DNA from: Undibacterium paludis
Lineage (GTDB): Bacteria > Pseudomonadota > Gammaproteobacteria > Burkholderiales > Burkholderiaceae_D
Assembly: GCF_022568815.1 (NCBI RefSeq)
Contig: NZ_JAKZHX010000010.1
Location: 186,001 to 250,000 of the forward strand
DNA length: 64,000 bases
Direction: 5' to 3'
This document shows positions 25,790 through 34,672 of this stretch, in pieces. Within the stretch, counting starts at the first letter, position 1; each line of letters opens with the position of its first letter. The notes under the pieces are model-generated. The model was not told the origin of the DNA. It searched no databases and was given only the letters and a program-made list of their open reading frames with translations. Made by a program: the position numbers and the translations under genes.

Positions 25790-26563
25790 ATGTCTGACAC
25801 TACATCATCACTGACCGGCGACCGGGCTACAGAAATCTGGACGTGCAGCCTGGCACATTTACGTGAATACCGGGACAAGCTGCAAAATCTGCTGACCGCA
25901 GCAGAACAGGCGCGCTGCCAGCGCTACAGGCAGCAGGACGACAGGGACCGTTATATGGGTGGGCGGGCGCTGACCAAACTGGCTGTGGCCCAGTTTTGCC
26001 GGACTCCCCTGGCCGATGTCAGCATCGCTGTGCAAGAGTCTGGCAAGCCTTTTGTCTTGCTTGCCAATGAGCACTTGCCAGTACCGGGCGTCAGTATTTC
26101 CCATGCCGGTGAACTGGTGGTGGTGGCGCTTGGCCTCGTTGCCGATATCGGGGTCGATGTCGAATTATTGCACCACGACGTCAATATCAGGGAGCTGGCG
26201 GACGTAGTTTGTCACCCTGATGAAATTACCGATATCTATCGCCCGTCTGATAAAACCGTGACACAGAGATTCTATGCCTACTGGGTATTGAAAGAGGCGT
26301 ATCTGAAAGCAACAGGTGATGGCCTGTCAGCGAATGTACGCTCAGTACTGTTCAGTATCGATGCAGATGATCAGGTGAACCTGATACATGGCCTCGCGAA
26401 TCAGGCAGATGCGGGCTGGGAATTCTCTCTGAGGCAACACGACGACCAGCATATGATGGCTCTGGCAACAAGAACACCAGCCAGGAATCGGGGAAGCGCG
26501 AGAGTAAGGCAAGCACCGTTATTACATGATGCACTACCTCTATTACGGGCCTATTGCGATTGA
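25790..26563 (+). CDS. Sfp-type 4'-phosphopantetheinyl transferase
   Basis: This 257-residue enzyme transfers phosphopantetheine from CoA to the conserved serine of carrier proteins. The family motifs are visible: GVDVELL (about residues 121-127) with the Mg-binding Asp and Glu, and the WVLKEAYLKATGDGLS segment (about 164-179) with the Trp-Lys-Glu-Ala signature. The size fits the Sfp/Gsp class. It should activate the PKS and NRPS carrier domains and the free ACP of this cluster. It is on the plus strand, opposite to most cluster genes, and starts 86 bp from the divergent type II thioesterase gene. Confidence 0.9.
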   Translation: MSDTTSSLTGDRATEIWTCSLAHLREYRDKLQNLLTAAEQARCQRYRQQDDRDRYMGGRALTKLAVAQFCRTPLADVSIAVQESGKPFVLLANEHLPVPGVSISHAGELVVVALGLVADIGVDVELLHHDVNIRELADVVCHPDEITDIYRPSDKTVTQRFYAYWVLKEAYLKATGDGLSANVRSVLFSIDADDQVNLIHGLANQADAGWEFSLRQHDDQHMMALATRTPARNRGSARVRQAPLLHDALPLLRAYCD

Positions 26564-26636
26564 AGATTTCTTTGCCGGTGGTTACTCGCCGGAACCAATT
26601 GAAGAGTAACTGAAGAGGAACGAATTATCGCATCAG

Positions 26637-26670
26637 GCACATAGCCCGGATGAGCCATGTGCTCTTTTTT
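26637..26670 (+). terminator. Terminator of the phosphopantetheinyl transferase gene
   Basis: GCACAT (26637-26642) pairs with ATGTGC (26657-26662), with further GC pairing inside, followed by TC and six T (26665-26670). It lies between the transferase and the convergent NHLP-like peptide gene. Confidence 0.75.
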
Positions 26671-26684
26671 CTACAGCGGGGAAT

Positions 26685-26918
26685 TTATTTCTTGATGGCG
26701 AGAACGATGGAACCGTTCCAGTTGGCGCCGCCATTTTCTACCAGGATGCTCAGGACGTTGGTGATTTCTGTCCATTCCATGGTGATTTTTGCGCCGCCGA
26801 TGTCAACGCCGTCAGCTTTCAGAGTACCATTTGCGTCAGACAGCAGCTTGGTACGGTATGCAGGATCTTGTGCGGATTTTGCGATTGCAGATGCGAGTTG
26901 GTCGTATAAATGTGCCAT
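26685..26918 (-). CDS. Orphan NHLP-type (nitrile-hydratase-like leader) peptide precursor
   Basis: This 77-residue protein has the pattern of NHLP leader peptides, which derive from nitrile hydratase alpha and direct ribosomal peptides to NHLM-type exporters. Residues about 16-40 (AQDPAYRTKLLSDANGTLKA, then DGVDI) match the D-P-x-(F/Y)-R-x-x-L-L core, followed by two beta-strands. A Gly-Gly at residues 63-64 (VENGG) could be a processing site, leaving the 13-residue tail ANWNGSIVLAIKK. The tail has no Cys and only one Ser. No lanthipeptide, cyclodehydratase or radical-SAM gene is nearby. A GGGGTAA ribosome site precedes the ATG, and the ABC exporter gene lies 740 bp upstream. It could be an unmodified bacteriocin, a signal, or a small protein that has kept only the fold. 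Confidence 0.65.
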   Translation of the reverse strand: MAHLYDQLASAIAKSAQDPAYRTKLLSDANGTLKADGVDIGGAKITMEWTEITNVLSILVENGGANWNGSIVLAIKK

Positions 26919-27263
26919 TTTTATTACCCCTAGTTTACGTGGTTCAACGAAGATAACATCGGAATGAAACGAAACTTAACGCCGCCTGTTTCAGCTCTGA
27001 GTTCAGATCGAAATCAAGCTCAAATTTTAGGCAGCGAAGCCATACTACACGCCCCCAGAAATGATGTCTAGTGTTTAACAAAGCCAAAAAAAATATTATT
27101 ATTTTTGCGTTGTAAAAAATTCGGAATAGTTGGAAATTACGTCTAGAATATGCAACATCAAGTTCCAGAATCCGATTACGCTCTGTAGCGAACGTCACCA
27201 GAGTGACAATCAGTACAGTAAGATCGTAGACAGGTTCTAAAAAACTTTCCTCTCAGGATCAAT
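26919..27263. promoter_or_regulatory. Divergent upstream region of the NHLP-like and STAS genes
   Basis: This 345-bp gap is AT-rich in its centre (27080-27170) and contains the dyad GTCAC-CAGA-GTGAC (27194-27207). The STAS start has an AGGA site just upstream. The NHLP-like gene would have an unusually long leader if its promoter lies in the AT-rich centre. An open frame on the minus strand here has no protein character and was not accepted. Confidence 0.4.
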
Positions 27264-27575
27264 ATGCCAAACATAAAAACCTTTACGCCAGCAGGTCGCC
27301 TCGACAGCAACAACTCTGCTGCATTTGAGAAAGAACTTCTCGCAGCACTTGACGCAGGTGACAACCATATCCTGCTCGATTTTACCGACCTGGCCTACAT
27401 CAGCAGCGCCGGTTTGCGCGTCGTATTGCTGACTGCAAAAAAAACCAAGGCCAGTAGCGGCAAACTGGTTTTGTGCAACCTGAATGAATCGATCAATGAA
27501 GTGTTCCTGGTCAGTGGCTTCAATGCCATACTCGATATACAGACCAGCAAGGATGCGGCGCTGGCGCGCTTCTGA
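27264..27575 (+). CDS. STAS-domain anti-anti-sigma-like protein
   Basis: This 103-residue single STAS domain is like SpoIIAA/RsbV. The phosphorylatable serine lies in DLAYISSAGLRVVLL (about residues 44-58), where SSAGLR matches the usual D-S-S-G-L-R region. Proteins of this type are phosphorylated by RsbW-like kinases and dephosphorylated by SpoIIE/RsbU phosphatases, then bind the kinase to free its other target. Both partners are encoded 32 kb away (59481-62047), beyond the lipopeptide genes. The gene is transcribed toward the ABC exporter gene, with a shared terminator between them. Confidence 0.88.
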   Translation: MPNIKTFTPAGRLDSNNSAAFEKELLAALDAGDNHILLDFTDLAYISSAGLRVVLLTAKKTKASSGKLVLCNLNESINEVFLVSGFNAILDIQTSKDAALARF

Positions 27576-27613
27576 ACGCCATCCACCGCAATTCGACTAG
27601 CTACTCTGATAGT

Positions 27614-27639
27614 AAGGCCCCTGTATATGCAGGGGCTTT
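27614..27639. terminator. Bidirectional terminator between STAS and ABC genes
   Basis: GCCCCTG (27617-27623) pairs with CAGGGGC (27630-27636), extended by AA/TT outside, and T-rich sequence follows on the plus strand. It separates two convergent genes. Confidence 0.8.
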
Positions 27640-27657
27640 GTTGTTTTTGCACCAGAC

Positions 27658-29913
27658 TTATACGTCAGCAGCTTCCATGATAGCCTGGGTCCACTCTGCC
27701 GCTCTTTCATAAGCGGTTGTCGTTACCGCTTCTTTCAGTTTGGGGTCGGCGTCCATCAATTCCATGAATTGCTGCCTGTCTATGCTGATACAGGTGCTGT
27801 CCACCACGGCACGGACTGACCAGGTGCGCGGTACCGGGCGTATCAGCGCCATTTCACCAAAGTAATCACCGTCGTCGAGCATGCCCAGCGGTGTTTCTTT
27901 GTCTCCCTCAAGCTTCACATAGTTTTCCAGCTTGCCACGGGCGACAATATAGAACTTGCTGCCAGGTTCGCCTTCTTCAAATACTGTCTTGCCTGCTGCA
28001 AAAGATTCTGATACCAGGGACTTGGACAGCTTCTGCAAAATCTCGTCATTGCATTCTGACAGGAAAGGAATCTCGCGCAATCTTTCCACCGACACGCTGG
28101 CCTTGCCATCGTCGGTAATCGTGAAGCCGCTCTGCTTGCGCCACAGCATGGCGTAGCGCCCGTCTTTGGCCAGCAATTCTTCATGCGTGCCTGACTCCAC
28201 CACCAGGCCTTTTTCCATGACGATGATGAGATCATAGCCAGTGATGTGGGTAAAGCGATGTGTGACTGACACCACGGTCCAGTCGGCAGAAATGGCATCG
28301 AGGGTAGCACCGATCTCGGCTTCGGTATGGGCATCAAGCGCCGATGTTGCTTCGTCAAGGAAGAGTATGCGTGGCTGGCGCAACAGAGCGCGAGCGATGG
28401 CGATACGCTGGCGTTGCCCGCCAGACAGACTGCCGCCCTGGCTACCGACCACACTTTGATAACCGTCAGGAAAACTTTCAATCAGGTCATGGATGCCTGC
28501 GTCCTTGGCTGCGGCGACGATTTCTTCATCTGTTGCGTCAAGCCTGCCCATGCGTATGTTTTCTGCGATAGTCGTGTCAAACAAGGCGGTATTTTGCAGG
28601 ACCACGCTGGTTTGCGCACGCAACGATGCCTCAGTACCGTCACGCAGGTCCATGTTGTCTAGCATGACCTTTCCCCGAACGGGATCGTACAGTCGCATCA
28701 GCAGCGACAGGACGGTGGACTTGCCTGAACCGGAACCGCCGACGATAGCTACGGTTTGACCGGCGGGTATTTCGATATCAACACCGCGTAATATCGGGTG
28801 ACCGGCCTGGTAAGAAAATTCCACACCCTGCAGCTTGAGATTTTCATTGATCGCAGGCAAAGCTCTGGCGTCTTTGCCATCTGACAGGTCGGGTTTGGCG
28901 CTCAGCAGTTTCTGTATGCGCGAATAACTGTTCATGCCCTGCACCAGCAAGGGAATAGCCTGGGTCAGGTTATCTGTTGCACCACCAATATTGAGCAACA
29001 AGCCGATGAAGGCAATCAACAGACCGGTGGTCAGGAAACCCATCACAGCCAGGATAGCACCGACACCCAGCACGCCAATCTGCAAGAAACCGGCAGCGAC
29101 ATTGGTGGAACGACCTATCATGGAGGTGAAGAAATTGGCCCTGAAATCATCTTCCTGCAAGCGGCTCAGGCGTTCGCCAAATTGCTTTGCACGGTAGTCG
29201 CTGAGATTGAAGGTACGTATGGTCAGGTGGTTGAGCAAATTCTCTTGCACCATGCCAGCATTGCCTGATTGCAGGTCGTCGCGTGAACGGCCGAACTTGC
29301 GTGCCCTGGGTCCAAATGGTTTGGGGGCAAAGGCAATCATGGGCATCAGCGCCAGCGCGACCAGGGCCAGTCGCCATTCGATGACAAACAGCAGAGTCAG
29401 GCTGGTCAGTATGGTCACCAGGCGCATGCAGAAACTGGGCAGGCCGCGCACCAGCGCCGTTTCTATGGCCATCACGTCAGGACCAAAGCAGGCGATGATG
29501 TCACCCTGCGGTGTCTTGCTGAAAAAATCGGTCGACTGCTTTTGCAGGTTACTGAACATTTGCTCTTGCAGGCTTTTGGATACCCTGGAACCTATGGTGG
29601 CCGTGCCAAAGTCCTGCATCAGGCCGGCGCCGGCATTGAGTAAAAAACCGACTGCCAGCACACCGAGCAGGATAGCCAGCAAGGGCATGTCCTTGTTGAC
29701 GATGGCCTTGTCGAAGATGTAGCGGTAACTCAGCGGCATCAGCAGGTTGAAGCCTATCTGCACCAGCAGGGCCAGGGCCACCAGACTGGCCAGCAGGCGA
29801 TAGGTAAACGCCAGCCTTAGCGCCTGGCCGATAAAGGCCCAGAATGTGACCTTGTGCTCCCCGTCTTGCGCCTTGCCTGCTTCAGGTTTGGCTGCGCTTG
29901 TTTGTTCACTCAT
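27658..29913 (-). CDS. ABC exporter fused to a cyclic-nucleotide-binding domain
   Basis: This 751-residue half-transporter has six membrane helices (about 25-320), a nucleotide-binding domain (about 360-590) with Walker A GGSGSGKST, signature LSGGQRQR, Walker B ILFLDEAT and the H-loop VTHR, and a C-terminal cNMP-binding fold (about 615-735). The last has the pocket sequence GDYFGEMALIRPVPRTWSV with the Glu and Arg that bind cyclic nucleotide phosphate in CAP-type domains. There is no N-terminal C39 peptidase. The fusion suggests export gated by cAMP or cGMP. A ribosome site GGAG precedes the ATG. The cargo could be the NHLP-like peptide or the lipopeptide; both genes are adjacent. Confidence 0.85.
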   Translation of the reverse strand: MSEQTSAAKPEAGKAQDGEHKVTFWAFIGQALRLAFTYRLLASLVALALLVQIGFNLLMPLSYRYIFDKAIVNKDMPLLAILLGVLAVGFLLNAGAGLMQDFGTATIGSRVSKSLQEQMFSNLQKQSTDFFSKTPQGDIIACFGPDVMAIETALVRGLPSFCMRLVTILTSLTLLFVIEWRLALVALALMPMIAFAPKPFGPRARKFGRSRDDLQSGNAGMVQENLLNHLTIRTFNLSDYRAKQFGERLSRLQEDDFRANFFTSMIGRSTNVAAGFLQIGVLGVGAILAVMGFLTTGLLIAFIGLLLNIGGATDNLTQAIPLLVQGMNSYSRIQKLLSAKPDLSDGKDARALPAINENLKLQGVEFSYQAGHPILRGVDIEIPAGQTVAIVGGSGSGKSTVLSLLMRLYDPVRGKVMLDNMDLRDGTEASLRAQTSVVLQNTALFDTTIAENIRMGRLDATDEEIVAAAKDAGIHDLIESFPDGYQSVVGSQGGSLSGGQRQRIAIARALLRQPRILFLDEATSALDAHTEAEIGATLDAISADWTVVSVTHRFTHITGYDLIIVMEKGLVVESGTHEELLAKDGRYAMLWRKQSGFTITDDGKASVSVERLREIPFLSECNDEILQKLSKSLVSESFAAGKTVFEEGEPGSKFYIVARGKLENYVKLEGDKETPLGMLDDGDYFGEMALIRPVPRTWSVRAVVDSTCISIDRQQFMELMDADPKLKEAVTTTAYERAAEWTQAIMEAADV

Positions 29914-29975
29914 GTTGGCTCCAGTTTACGGATTCAATATCACTGCAATCGATGTCTGCCTGAACGGATCGCCAT

Positions 29976-32900
29976 TCAGGTCTGTTTTTTAACCCTGAAC
30001 AAAATTGTGTACACCACCGGTATGACGCCCAGCGTCAATACCGTTCCCAAAGCCAGGCCGCCGACAATGACGACAGCCATGCCAAACCATAATTCACCAC
30101 CAAAAATCATCAGCGGCACCAGACCCAGTATGCAGGTCAGCTTGGTCATGACGATGGGACGCAGGCGCTTTAGCGCCGCCATCACCACTGCTTCATAATG
30201 TGGTTTGCCTTCATGCAGTTCTTCGGCTATGCGCTCTAGCAGCAGAACGGCATTGTTGATGATGATGCCCGCCAGCGCCAGGATACCCATGATGGCCATG
30301 AAACCAAAATTGGCCCGCGTGACCAGCAGGCCCGCCACTGCCCCCACCAGGCACAGCGGAATGGTGATGGCGATAATCGCCACCTTGCGATAAGACGAAA
30401 ACTGCCACAGCATCAGCAGCAGGATGGACCCGAGCGCCACCGGCAAAAACTTGACCAGAGCACCCTGCGCATTACCGGAAGTCTCAAGCTCACCGCCGAC
30501 ACCGATGCGGTACCCATCGTCTAGCTTGATCCTGTCTATCTGCGGGCGCATGGCCTTGACCAGGGCATTGGCTGACATGCTGAGGCTCTTGCCTGATACG
30601 GTCACTGTCCTGACGCCATTGCGTCGGCGTATAGCACCGTCTTCCGGCACACCTATCAGTTCGGCTATCTGGGTCAGGGGGACGGAAGTCTGGCCGTTTT
30701 CTGAAAACACATTCAGGGTTTTCAGTCTGTCGTAAGAGATCAGTTCCTTGTCCTTGCCGGTGATGACGATGGGGATGGTCTGGTCAGTATCGCGGAACAC
30801 GCTGACCTGTATGCCGGACAGAGCACCATTCAATGACAGCGCCACATCAGCCGAGGTAATGCCTGCACGCCTTGCCATGGCCTGGTCGACCTTGACCAGC
30901 AGTTTCCAGGTACGGTTTTCCCAGTCATCCTTGACGTCGATGGTATCGGGCAGGCTGCGCAATTGCTGCTTGAGTTGTTCGGCCAGGTTCTTGAGTATGG
31001 TGGCGTCGGTGCCAGTGATACGCAGTTCGACCAGACCAGTCTCTGAACCGCCGAGCCAGAACTTCTTGACCTCGGCCCGCAGTTCAGGGAAATTGGCGAA
31101 CAGGTAGTTACGTGTGCGCTCCAGCGGTATGTCGACATTGCCGCCCTGGGGCAGGTTGACGACCAGATAGGCACGATGCGGCGCACCTGCAACGGGGGCC
31201 ATGGCCAGCACAAAGCGCGGGCCGCCGTAACCGACATAGGACACGACACTGCTTACTTCGGGATTGGTCTTGTTATCGAGCAGCCAGGCATTGAGCTTTT
31301 TGACCATTTGCTCGGTTTCCACATACGGTGAACCGGCTGGCAGATTGATCAGCACCATATACTGATTGCGTTCTGAATTCGGGAAGAATTGCTGCGGCAC
31401 CTTGCCAAAGCCCAATAGTGACAGCACAAAGGCAAAACCGACCACGCCAAGAAAAATCAGTCTGTGCCTGAGTACACTTTCCAGCAGACGGCGATAGCCG
31501 CGATAAAAACGGCTGTCGTAATGCTCGTCTGATTCCTGCTGATGACCGGCAGAGACTTTCATGAAGTGGTAGCACACCAGCGGCGTGAAGGTCAGCGCCA
31601 GCACCCAGGAACTGAGCACGGCAATACTGGTCACCTGCGCCAGCGAACGCACATACTCGCCGGTCTGGTCATCCGCCAGCAACAAGGGCATGAAAGCCAG
31701 CACGATGGTCAGTGCCGATGTCAGCAAGGGAGTGGACAGACTGACTCCGGCGGCAATGCATGCCTGCTTGCGGTCTTCCCCTGCGACAAAGCGGCGCATG
31801 ATGTCTTCGGCAATGACGATACCATTGTCCACCAGCAAACCCAGGGCAATGATCATGGAAGCAATCGATACCCTTTGCAATTCTATGTTCATCATGCTCA
31901 TGATGATCAATGACATCAGCATGGTCAGTGGGACGATAGTGCCGACGATGAGGCCGGTGCGCATGCCCAGGAACACCATGACCACGACCAGCACGATCAC
32001 CAGGGTTTCATACAGGGTGCGCTCGACATCGGCAATCAGGTGACTGACAACCTCGGGCTGGAAGGTGGCGAAATCGAGCATGAAACCCAGTGGCAGGCCG
32101 GGCTTGATCTCGGCAATACGGGCCTTGAGGCTCTTGCCAAAGGCGACGACATTACCACCCTCGGCCATGGAAATGGCTAGCACGATGGCGGTCTTGTCAT
32201 TGAACATGGCGCCGCTGCTGCGCGGCTCTACATAGGCGCGGCGCAGGCTTAGTACGTCGGACAGGGCAATCGCCTGGCCGCTCTTCGGTATCAGTATCGG
32301 TGTTTTTTCTATATCGGCCATGTCGCTGAAATTGCCGGTCGGTTCCAGTGTGACGATAGCCTTGTTGGCGATCACCTGGCCGCCGGGCAGGATCACATTC
32401 TGCTTTTGCAGGCTGGCCAGCACATCGCCGAGCGACAGGCCCAGGCGCGACAGTTGTGCGGGCGAACCCTCCAGATAGATGCGCTCAGCCGGCAGGCCAT
32501 GTACTTCCACCCGGCGCACGCCGGGCAGGGTCGTCAGGTTATCGCGCATTTTCAATGCTACCTGACGCATCTCCGCCATGGTGAAACCTTCAGCAGTAAT
32601 CGCCAGGGTGGCAATGGCGACGTTGCCAAAATCGTCGTTGACGCTGGGACCGCTGACACCGTCGGGCAAGGACGAGCGCGCATCCGCCATCTTGTTGCGT
32701 AGTTTCTGCCACAGGGGTTCAAGCTGGAAGTACTTGTCGTACAGCTTGACGCTGATGATGGTGCCGCCGGTAAAAGCCGTCGACGTGATTCTTTGCACTT
32801 CAGGGATTTCGCGGATTTTTTCTTCCAGCGGGCGGGTCAGCAATTGCTCTACCCGCTCGGGTGACATGCCGGGGAAAGATGCGCTGACGATGGCTTCCCT

Positions 32901-33029
32901 GACCTTGATGGGTGGGTCTTCCTGCGCCGGATAGTTGAGGAACAGGCTGATACCCAGACCGGTAATGATGACTATGCAGGCAATCAGCAGGCGCGGATTC
33001 TTGAATGCATAAGCGGTAAGGTTGATCAT
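29976..33029 (-). CDS. RND efflux pump permease of the lipopeptide cluster
   Basis: This 1017-residue protein has the HAE1-type RND layout: twelve membrane helices and two large periplasmic loops (about residues 35-330 and 555-860). The proton-relay helix reads GLLVDNGIVIAEDI (about 398-411), with Asp followed by Asn in place of the double Asp of AcrB, a common variant in this subfamily. It lies directly downstream of the membrane-fusion protein gene in the leftward cluster and probably expels the lipopeptide, protecting the producer. No outer-membrane channel gene is present, so a TolC-type protein encoded elsewhere must be used. Confidence 0.9.
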   Translation of the reverse strand: MINLTAYAFKNPRLLIACIVIITGLGISLFLNYPAQEDPPIKVREAIVSASFPGMSPERVEQLLTRPLEEKIREIPEVQRITSTAFTGGTIISVKLYDKYFQLEPLWQKLRNKMADARSSLPDGVSGPSVNDDFGNVAIATLAITAEGFTMAEMRQVALKMRDNLTTLPGVRRVEVHGLPAERIYLEGSPAQLSRLGLSLGDVLASLQKQNVILPGGQVIANKAIVTLEPTGNFSDMADIEKTPILIPKSGQAIALSDVLSLRRAYVEPRSSGAMFNDKTAIVLAISMAEGGNVVAFGKSLKARIAEIKPGLPLGFMLDFATFQPEVVSHLIADVERTLYETLVIVLVVVMVFLGMRTGLIVGTIVPLTMLMSLIIMSMMNIELQRVSIASMIIALGLLVDNGIVIAEDIMRRFVAGEDRKQACIAAGVSLSTPLLTSALTIVLAFMPLLLADDQTGEYVRSLAQVTSIAVLSSWVLALTFTPLVCYHFMKVSAGHQQESDEHYDSRFYRGYRRLLESVLRHRLIFLGVVGFAFVLSLLGFGKVPQQFFPNSERNQYMVLINLPAGSPYVETEQMVKKLNAWLLDNKTNPEVSSVVSYVGYGGPRFVLAMAPVAGAPHRAYLVVNLPQGGNVDIPLERTRNYLFANFPELRAEVKKFWLGGSETGLVELRITGTDATILKNLAEQLKQQLRSLPDTIDVKDDWENRTWKLLVKVDQAMARRAGITSADVALSLNGALSGIQVSVFRDTDQTIPIVITGKDKELISYDRLKTLNVFSENGQTSVPLTQIAELIGVPEDGAIRRRNGVRTVTVSGKSLSMSANALVKAMRPQIDRIKLDDGYRIGVGGELETSGNAQGALVKFLPVALGSILLLMLWQFSSYRKVAIIAITIPLCLVGAVAGLLVTRANFGFMAIMGILALAGIIINNAVLLLERIAEELHEGKPHYEAVVMAALKRLRPIVMTKLTCILGLVPLMIFGGELWFGMAVVIVGGLALGTVLTLGVIPVVYTILFRVKKQT

Positions 33030-33170
33030 CTGTCTCTCTCTGTTTCTTTACACCGAAGAAGCGGATTCACGAAGAATGATAAAACCACATCAGGGAAATT
33101 CAGGTTCGTATAACTGCGTGGCGGCGGGGCAAAAAGACAGGCAGCCGCTGCCACCATCAATCAGATGACC

Positions 33171-34361
33171 TCAAGTCTTGCTGCCGCCCTTGCCTTCTTT
33201 CGCCATGGGCTTGACTACCTGACCATCGGACAGAAAGGCAACACCGGCCACCACGACTTCATCACCGGCTTTCAGGCCTTCATCGATTTCAACATCGCTG
33301 TCATTGACAGCCTTGATACGGACTTCCACCCGTCTGACCTTGCTGTTCTTGTTATCAAACACAAAGGCAAATCCATGGCCAGGTGCATTGCCGGGAACGA
33401 TGGCCTGCAGCGGCACCAGGATATTTCTCTTCACCTGCACGTCCTTGCCTGCGTCACTGCCGGTATTACCATTGACGGCAAATTGCACCCTGGCCGTGAC
33501 ACCGGGGCGCAGACCTGTGGTGTCGCCAGTGATACTGACATAGCTGGGGAAAGAATCACCGGCGCTGGCGCGCGCATCGATACGGCTGACCTTGCCTTCG
33601 AGCTTGCGGTCTGCCAGCTGTATGCTGACCGGCGTACCCAGTGCAAAATCCTGCATGAGTTTGTCCGGCACCCGTATGGCGACGCGCAGGCCGGCTGCGC
33701 CATCGAGCCGCATGATGGCCTGACCGGCATTGACATCGGCAAACGGTTCAATCAGTCGGCCGGATATGGTGCCGTCTGCAGGAGCCTGCAGCATTGTGTA
33801 GTCAAGATCACGCTTGGCCAAGGCCAGGGCTGACTCACTGTTGGCGAGGCGGGTCTCTGATGCCGCCAGGTCGACCCTGAGTTTTTCCAGCATATTGCCG
33901 GTCATGTAGCCCTGTTCCTTGAGCAGGGTCTGGGCAGCCAGGGCATCACGCTTTTCCTTGCGTTCGCTGATGGCGCTCTGCAAGCCTGACTGGGCGTTTT
34001 TCAGTTTGAGTTCGTAAGCCATGGGGTCCAGCCTGGCCAGCAATTGCCCTTTCTTCACCTTGTCGCCTTCATTGACCAGCAACTGAGTGACTCGCCCCTG
34101 TATGGGGAAGGCCAGGTTCCAGACTTCAGCCGGTTGCAATTCACCGACCAGGGAGCGATAACGCTGCTCGCCGCCAGCCTGGGCAGTAATGGTCTTGACC
34201 CGTGGAGTAATATCAGTCTGGACAGGCTTGGGTTTGTCACCGCAGGCGGTGAGAATACAGGTCAGCAGCAGGCCGGACAGCAGCCTGCATGCAGGTGCTG
34301 CCACATCGTTTGAACACAGGTATTTCGGCGATACGCTGGCTGCCTGGCAAGATACTGACAT
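33171..34361 (-). CDS. RND membrane-fusion lipoprotein (periplasmic adaptor)
   Basis: This 396-residue protein has a lipobox LTAC (lipidated Cys near residue 40) and then the adaptor order of HlyD/AcrA proteins: a beta-barrel start, a lipoyl half (PIQGRVTQLLVNEGDKVKKG, about 88-107), a coiled-coil hairpin (about 115-180), the second lipoyl half (APADGTISG) and a beta-barrel (about 215-310). It links the RND permease to an outer-membrane channel. The start is 7 bp after the ACP stop and 141 bp before the permease start. A shorter start is possible, since about 25 residues precede the hydrophobic part of the signal. Confidence 0.9.
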   Translation of the reverse strand: MSVSCQAASVSPKYLCSNDVAAPACRLLSGLLLTCILTACGDKPKPVQTDITPRVKTITAQAGGEQRYRSLVGELQPAEVWNLAFPIQGRVTQLLVNEGDKVKKGQLLARLDPMAYELKLKNAQSGLQSAISERKEKRDALAAQTLLKEQGYMTGNMLEKLRVDLAASETRLANSESALALAKRDLDYTMLQAPADGTISGRLIEPFADVNAGQAIMRLDGAAGLRVAIRVPDKLMQDFALGTPVSIQLADRKLEGKVSRIDARASAGDSFPSYVSITGDTTGLRPGVTARVQFAVNGNTGSDAGKDVQVKRNILVPLQAIVPGNAPGHGFAFVFDNKNSKVRRVEVRIKAVNDSDVEIDEGLKAGDEVVVAGVAFLSDGQVVKPMAKEGKGGSKT

Positions 34362-34368
34362 GATGGCC

Positions 34369-34656
34369 TCATTTCAGTGCGTGTGTCTCGTTGGTCAAGG
34401 TGGCGACATATTCACATAACAGACGTATGGTCGGGTAATCCCAGACGATCGTCGATTCAATTTCGATACCCAGCAGGTCATCGAGTTCAACGATCAGGTC
34501 CATGACATTGATGGAATCAAGTCCCAGGCTGTTGAAGGGCATGTCGGGATCGACATCATCGGCGTCTTGCCCCAGGATGGCGGCGACACGCCGTATCAGC
34601 CAGTCTTCGAGCTGTTCTGCATTCCATTGTTTGTCTGCATTTTGCATGGTCATCAT
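34369..34656 (-). CDS. Free acyl carrier protein
   Basis: From an ATG at 34656 preceded by GGGGCAG, this is a 95-residue carrier protein; a second ATG at 34653 is equally possible. The phosphopantetheine serine is in FNSLGLDSINVMDLIVELDD (Ser about residue 44), the canonical D-S pattern, with acidic helix II. It is 16 bp after the fatty acyl-AMP ligase stop, so it is the obvious acceptor of the acyl adenylate. It then hands the fatty acid to the ketosynthase of the PKS-NRPS. In iturin-type synthetases the same ligase and carrier are fused to the PKS; here they stand alone. Confidence 0.9.
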   Translation of the reverse strand: MMTMQNADKQWNAEQLEDWLIRRVAAILGQDADDVDPDMPFNSLGLDSINVMDLIVELDDLLGIEIESTIVWDYPTIRLLCEYVATLTNETHALK

Positions 34657-34672
34657 CTGCCCCGAATACGTT

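Noticed and set aside
27090..27190. Sigma-54 promoter upstream of the NHLP-like gene
   Set aside because: A GG...GC-like pair is present on the minus strand, but the spacing is 11 instead of 10 bases and the consensus is poor.
26944..27198. Open frame of 84 codons on the minus strand upstream of the NHLP-like gene
   Set aside because: Its residue pattern is not protein-like, there is no ribosome site and it lies in the promoter region between two divergent genes.
26685..29913. Complete lanthipeptide or thiazole-type bacteriocin system
   Set aside because: No LanM, cyclodehydratase, dehydrogenase, radical-SAM or C39 peptidase gene is nearby, and the peptide tail has no Cys.
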